Below are positions 61,122 through 64,000 of a stretch of 64,000 nt of DNA, in pieces. The DNA is from Deinococcus seoulensis (GTDB taxonomy: Bacteria > Deinococcota > Deinococci > Deinococcales > Deinococcaceae). Where the stretch lies: positions 1 to 64,000 of the forward strand of contig NZ_BMQM01000020.1 of the NCBI RefSeq assembly GCF_014648115.1, read 5' to 3'. Made by a program: the position numbers and the translations under genes. Numbering within the stretch: position 1 is the stretch's first letter; each line of letters opens with the position of its first letter. The notes beneath the pieces are model-generated. The model saw nothing but the letters and a program-made list of their open reading frames with translations, had not been told where the DNA came from and ran no database searches.

Positions 61122-63566
61122 ATGCGGACATCCATGCCCGGCCGCACCGCACCAGGAACCGTTCCGCTGATCACCCACCTGATCGGACTGCACGGACACC
61201 TGCACGCCGCGCCGGACGACGCCCTGCCGGGCATCCTGCGCCACTTCGCCCGTGAACTCTGCCCGCCCGGCCCCAACCCCGGCCCTCATCCCGGCCCCGG
61301 CGGGCCACACGCCCCGCCGGAACCCCACGCGCGGCTGACGCTGTCCCTGCCCGGCGGCGACCTGCACCTGGACGTCCCCGCCACGGCGGCCCCCCCGCTC
61401 GGCCCGGCGGGCCTGACCCGCATCCTTGCGGGCATGGTGCGCCGCCGCACGACCGGCACGCCCGGCGACCCCGTCTCGTCCCTGCACGCCCTGCTGCTGG
61501 ACCTGAGCGACCTGCTCGGCTCCCCTGCCGACCTGCACGACCCCGAACTGCGATCCGCCGCCCTGATGGTCAGCGCGTACGTCGGGTGGAGCCACGCCGC
61601 CGGGCCACGCAGCACCGCCGAGACACGCAACACCGCCGGGCCGACCATCCCGCCAGTCTCCCCCGCCCTGTCCCAGGCCACGGCGCCGGACCCCATGGCG
61701 CCGGACCTCATGGCGCCAGACCTCACTGCACCGGACCTCACTGCACTGGGCCTCACCGACGCGCCTGCCCTGGCGGCCCTGCCTCCGGCGCAGCGGCGAC
61801 TGCTGCGGCTGGGCGGTGAACTCGCCCGGCAACTGAACCGCGCCAGCAGAGCCGTTCAGGACGACCTTCAGGGCCAGTTGCAGCGCAGCGAGGCGCAGCA
61901 CCGCCTGATCGTGGAATCCCTGAACGACGGCGTCCTGATGCTCTCCGGCGACGGCCGGATCCAGACCCTCTCGGGCCGGGGCGCCGAACTGCTGGGCATC
62001 CCCGCCGACCTGCCCGCCCTGGACTTCCGGAACCTGCCCTGGGAGGTGATGACAGCGACCGGACAACCCCTGAACGGCAACGCCATCCGAGACGGGCTGC
62101 GCGCCGTCCGGCCCGGCCCGGTCACGCTGGGCCTGATCGGCCTGCGCCGCCCGGACGGAGCCGCAACGGTGTGGCTTCAGGTGGCGCAGCGTGGCGTGAC
62201 CGGCCTGGACGGACACCCGGCCGCGCTGCTCACCATGACCGACGTGACCGGCACGCGCGAACTGCAATTCCAGCTGGACTACCACGCGCTGCACGACGCA
62301 GTCACGGGCCTGCCCAACCGGACGCAGTTCACGGTCCTGGCCGGGCACGCCGAACCCTCGGCGGGGCGGTCCATGACGGTCCTGCGCCTGATGGACGGCG
62401 GGCACGTCCGCTCGCTGTACGGCGACGCCGCGTTCGACCGGTACCTGCGGGCCCTGTCGGAGCGGCTGGTGACGCTCCTGCCGCCCGGCGCGCTGCTGGG
62501 CCGGGTCAGCGCGAATACCCTGGCCTTCGTGCAGGAGGCACCCGGCCCGGCCAGTCCCCCGGTCACGCGGACGCTGCTGCGCGACCTGACCGTGCCGCTG
62601 GAACTGACGTTCACGCGCCTGCACCCGCACCTGTCCGCCGGAGAGCGCCTCTGGAGCGACGACGCGCCCCCCGCCCAGGCGCTCGCCGACGCGGAGGCCG
62701 CCGCCCGCAGCGCCGCGCAGAGCGGCCTGAACCGCGCCGTGATCATCGACCAGTCACGCGCGCGGCGGCACACCGAGCAGTTGCGGCTGGGCCAGCGGTT
62801 GCGGCGCGACCTCGAACTGGGCCGACTGTCCGTGCACTACCAGCCGGTCGTGGACCTGCGCAGCGGCGAACTGCGCAGCGCCGAGGCCCTGGCCCGCTGG
62901 ACCGACGAGGAACGCGGGCCTGTCTCTCCCTCCGAGTTCATTCCGCTGGCACTGGACCTGAACCTGATGCCCGCCCTGACGCGGCTGATGCTGCTCCGCG
63001 CCTACCGCCTGGCCCGCACGACCAGCGGCGCGCTGGGCCGCGCGTTCCGGGTGGCGGTGAACCTCAGCGCCGCCGAACTGCACGGCGAGGACTTCCGTGA
63101 ACGGGCCGGGCGGTTCCTGGCGCACCATCCGCACGCCGCGCACTACCTGGAACTGGAAGTCACCGAGCAGGCGCTGATCCAGGACCTGCCGGGCGTGTCG
63201 TCCGCGCTGGGAACGTTGCAGACGCAGGGCCTGAGCGTGGCGCTGGACGACTTCGGCACCGGGTACTCGTCGCTAGCGGTGCTGCAACACCTGCCGGTGG
63301 ACAAACTCAAGATCGACCGGTCGTTCGTGCAGGGCATCGAGCACGACGCGCGGCAGCGGCTGATCACCGCGTCGGTCGTGAACCTGGCGCGGCAACTGAA
63401 CGTGACGGTCGTGGCCGAGGGCGTCGAGACGGCCGCGCAACTGCAGTTGCTGCGCGAGATGAACTGCGATCAGGTGCAGGGATTCCTGATCAGTCGCCCG
63501 GTCAGCACCCGGCAGTGGCTCAAGGATCTGCGCGCCCGGACGGACCGTCTGCCCGGGATCCGCTGA
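61122..63566 (+). CDS. Cyclic di-GMP phosphodiesterase (PAS, degenerate GGDEF, EAL)
   Basis: 814 residues from ATG 61122 behind GGAAGG. Residues about 185-215 contain repeated PDLxA units (DNA 61683-61755). PAS: LIVESLNDGVLMLSGDGRIQ. The middle domain has the GGDEF fold start (DYHALHDAVTGLPNRTQF) but lacks the GGDEF motif itself. EAL: SAEALARWTDEE (E-A-L), LELEVTEQALIQD, LDDFGTGYSSLAVL and VDKLKIDRSFVQG with the metal ligands present. It should break down cyclic di-GMP, opposing the cyclase at 28721. Its control region is AT-richer than usual. The in-frame ATG at 60963 was rejected for lack of a ribosome site. Confidence 0.92.
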   Translation: MRTSMPGRTAPGTVPLITHLIGLHGHLHAAPDDALPGILRHFARELCPPGPNPGPHPGPGGPHAPPEPHARLTLSLPGGDLHLDVPATAAPPLGPAGLTRILAGMVRRRTTGTPGDPVSSLHALLLDLSDLLGSPADLHDPELRSAALMVSAYVGWSHAAGPRSTAETRNTAGPTIPPVSPALSQATAPDPMAPDLMAPDLTAPDLTALGLTDAPALAALPPAQRRLLRLGGELARQLNRASRAVQDDLQGQLQRSEAQHRLIVESLNDGVLMLSGDGRIQTLSGRGAELLGIPADLPALDFRNLPWEVMTATGQPLNGNAIRDGLRAVRPGPVTLGLIGLRRPDGAATVWLQVAQRGVTGLDGHPAALLTMTDVTGTRELQFQLDYHALHDAVTGLPNRTQFTVLAGHAEPSAGRSMTVLRLMDGGHVRSLYGDAAFDRYLRALSERLVTLLPPGALLGRVSANTLAFVQEAPGPASPPVTRTLLRDLTVPLELTFTRLHPHLSAGERLWSDDAPPAQALADAEAAARSAAQSGLNRAVIIDQSRARRHTEQLRLGQRLRRDLELGRLSVHYQPVVDLRSGELRSAEALARWTDEERGPVSPSEFIPLALDLNLMPALTRLMLLRAYRLARTTSGALGRAFRVAVNLSAAELHGEDFRERAGRFLAHHPHAAHYLELEVTEQALIQDLPGVSSALGTLQTQGLSVALDDFGTGYSSLAVLQHLPVDKLKIDRSFVQGIEHDARQRLITASVVNLARQLNVTVVAEGVETAAQLQLLREMNCDQVQGFLISRPVSTRQWLKDLRARTDRLPGIR

Positions 63567-63662
63567 CGCAGAGCCACTGACGCAGGTGCGCCGACGCTCG
63601 GGTGGAGGGGGGGACGTGCGCCCTTGAGTTGAGTGGACACTCGGCGCACGCTCGGAGACAGG

Positions 63663-64000
63663 ATGAACCGCTCACCCAGTCCGCTGCGCCGCCTGTCTGC
63701 CGGGCGGACCGTGCGCGCCGCCCTGCCGGCCTTCGCGGCGCTGAGTGTCGCCGGGACCGCCGCGACCGCGTGGGCGTTCGTGCTGATCGCCCGCGTGATC
63801 AGCGAAACGCTGCTGCCCGCGCTGCACCCGGCGGGCCTCCGGGCGGACGCGGGGGCGGCCACGCTGCCCACCATGGCCCTGATCGTGGCGTTGCTGGGCG
63901 TGCGCGCCGCGACCGTGGCGGGCCGCGAGTGGCTGGGCGCCCGCCTGGCGGCCCGGATGGTCGGTGAGTGGCGCGCGCGCCTGACGGACCGGGCGTTGGC
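63663..64000 (+). CDS. cydD: CydD, thiol reductant ABC exporter subunit, N-terminal fragment
   Basis: 112 residues from ATG 63663 (GGAG 5 nt upstream); the gene runs off the window. Two membrane segments (FAALSVAGTAATAWAFVLIA and TMALIVALLGVRAATVAG) are followed by WLGARLAARMVGEWRARLTD, which matches the first cytosolic loop of CydD. CydDC exports cysteine/glutathione for assembly of cytochrome bd oxidase. The call rests on this loop and needs the ATPase domain for proof. Confidence 0.7.
   Translation, partial: MNRSPSPLRRLSAGRTVRAALPAFAALSVAGTAATAWAFVLIARVISETLLPALHPAGLRADAGAATLPTMALIVALLGVRAATVAGREWLGARLAARMVGEWRARLTDRAL

Overview
The window is about 70% GC, dense in genes, and reads as a chromosomal or megaplasmid segment of a Deinococcus species. 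The evidence is a heme oxygenase-bacteriophytochrome-response regulator operon, frequent GTG/TTG starts, several genes whose start lies 5-9 nt after a TANNNT box (the leaderless arrangement typical of Deinococcus), and a family of small interspersed repeats.

Layout. (1) 1-209: C-terminus of a phosphate-binding PstS. (2) 513-7333, minus strand: a sugar operon (GH3 glycosidase, two TIM-barrel isomerase/epimerase proteins, two Gfo/Idh/MocA dehydrogenases) divergent from a LacI-type regulator that appears to start at CTG. (3) 9294-21557, plus strand: an exopolysaccharide locus with a PelF-type glycosyltransferase, a polytopic membrane protein, two NAD-dependent epimerase/dehydratases, a sugar nucleotidyltransferase, two large lipoproteins resembling polysaccharide deacetylases, and two GH114-type polygalactosaminidases. 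Together these point to a galactosamine-rich polymer comparable to bacterial Pel or fungal galactosaminogalactan. (4) 21570-28307: MFS transporter, BadF-type sugar kinase, SorC-type regulator, glpK and glpD, the last two preceded by matched tandem operators. (5) 28721-34017: diguanylate cyclase, MATE exporter, trans-sulfuration enzyme, phenylacetate-CoA ligase. (6) 34132-45739: a signalling island with a GAF kinase, bphO-bphP-response regulator-hybrid kinase, and a PAS kinase with its response regulator. (7) 45920-60574, minus strand: a molybdopterin-fold lipoprotein, then a complete reductive pyrimidine catabolism locus (preT, preA, dihydropyrimidinase, ABC importer, carbamoyl-beta-alanine hydrolase, PucR regulator, beta-alanine transaminase, semialdehyde dehydrogenase). 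(8) 61122-64000: a GGDEF-like/EAL protein and the start of cydD.

Most striking signals. A cloverleaf-shaped repeat family (about 107-136 bp when not truncated) shows compensatory stem changes between copies. One copy supplies the stop codon of one GH114 gene and the Shine-Dalgarno and ATG of the next; another supplies the start of a sensor kinase. The glp genes carry operator pairs spaced exactly 21 bp apart. A second, unrelated three-stem element lies inside the pyrimidine operon.

I saw no tRNA, rRNA, CRISPR array, insertion sequence or replication origin. All family assignments come from reading motifs by eye; no database search was run.
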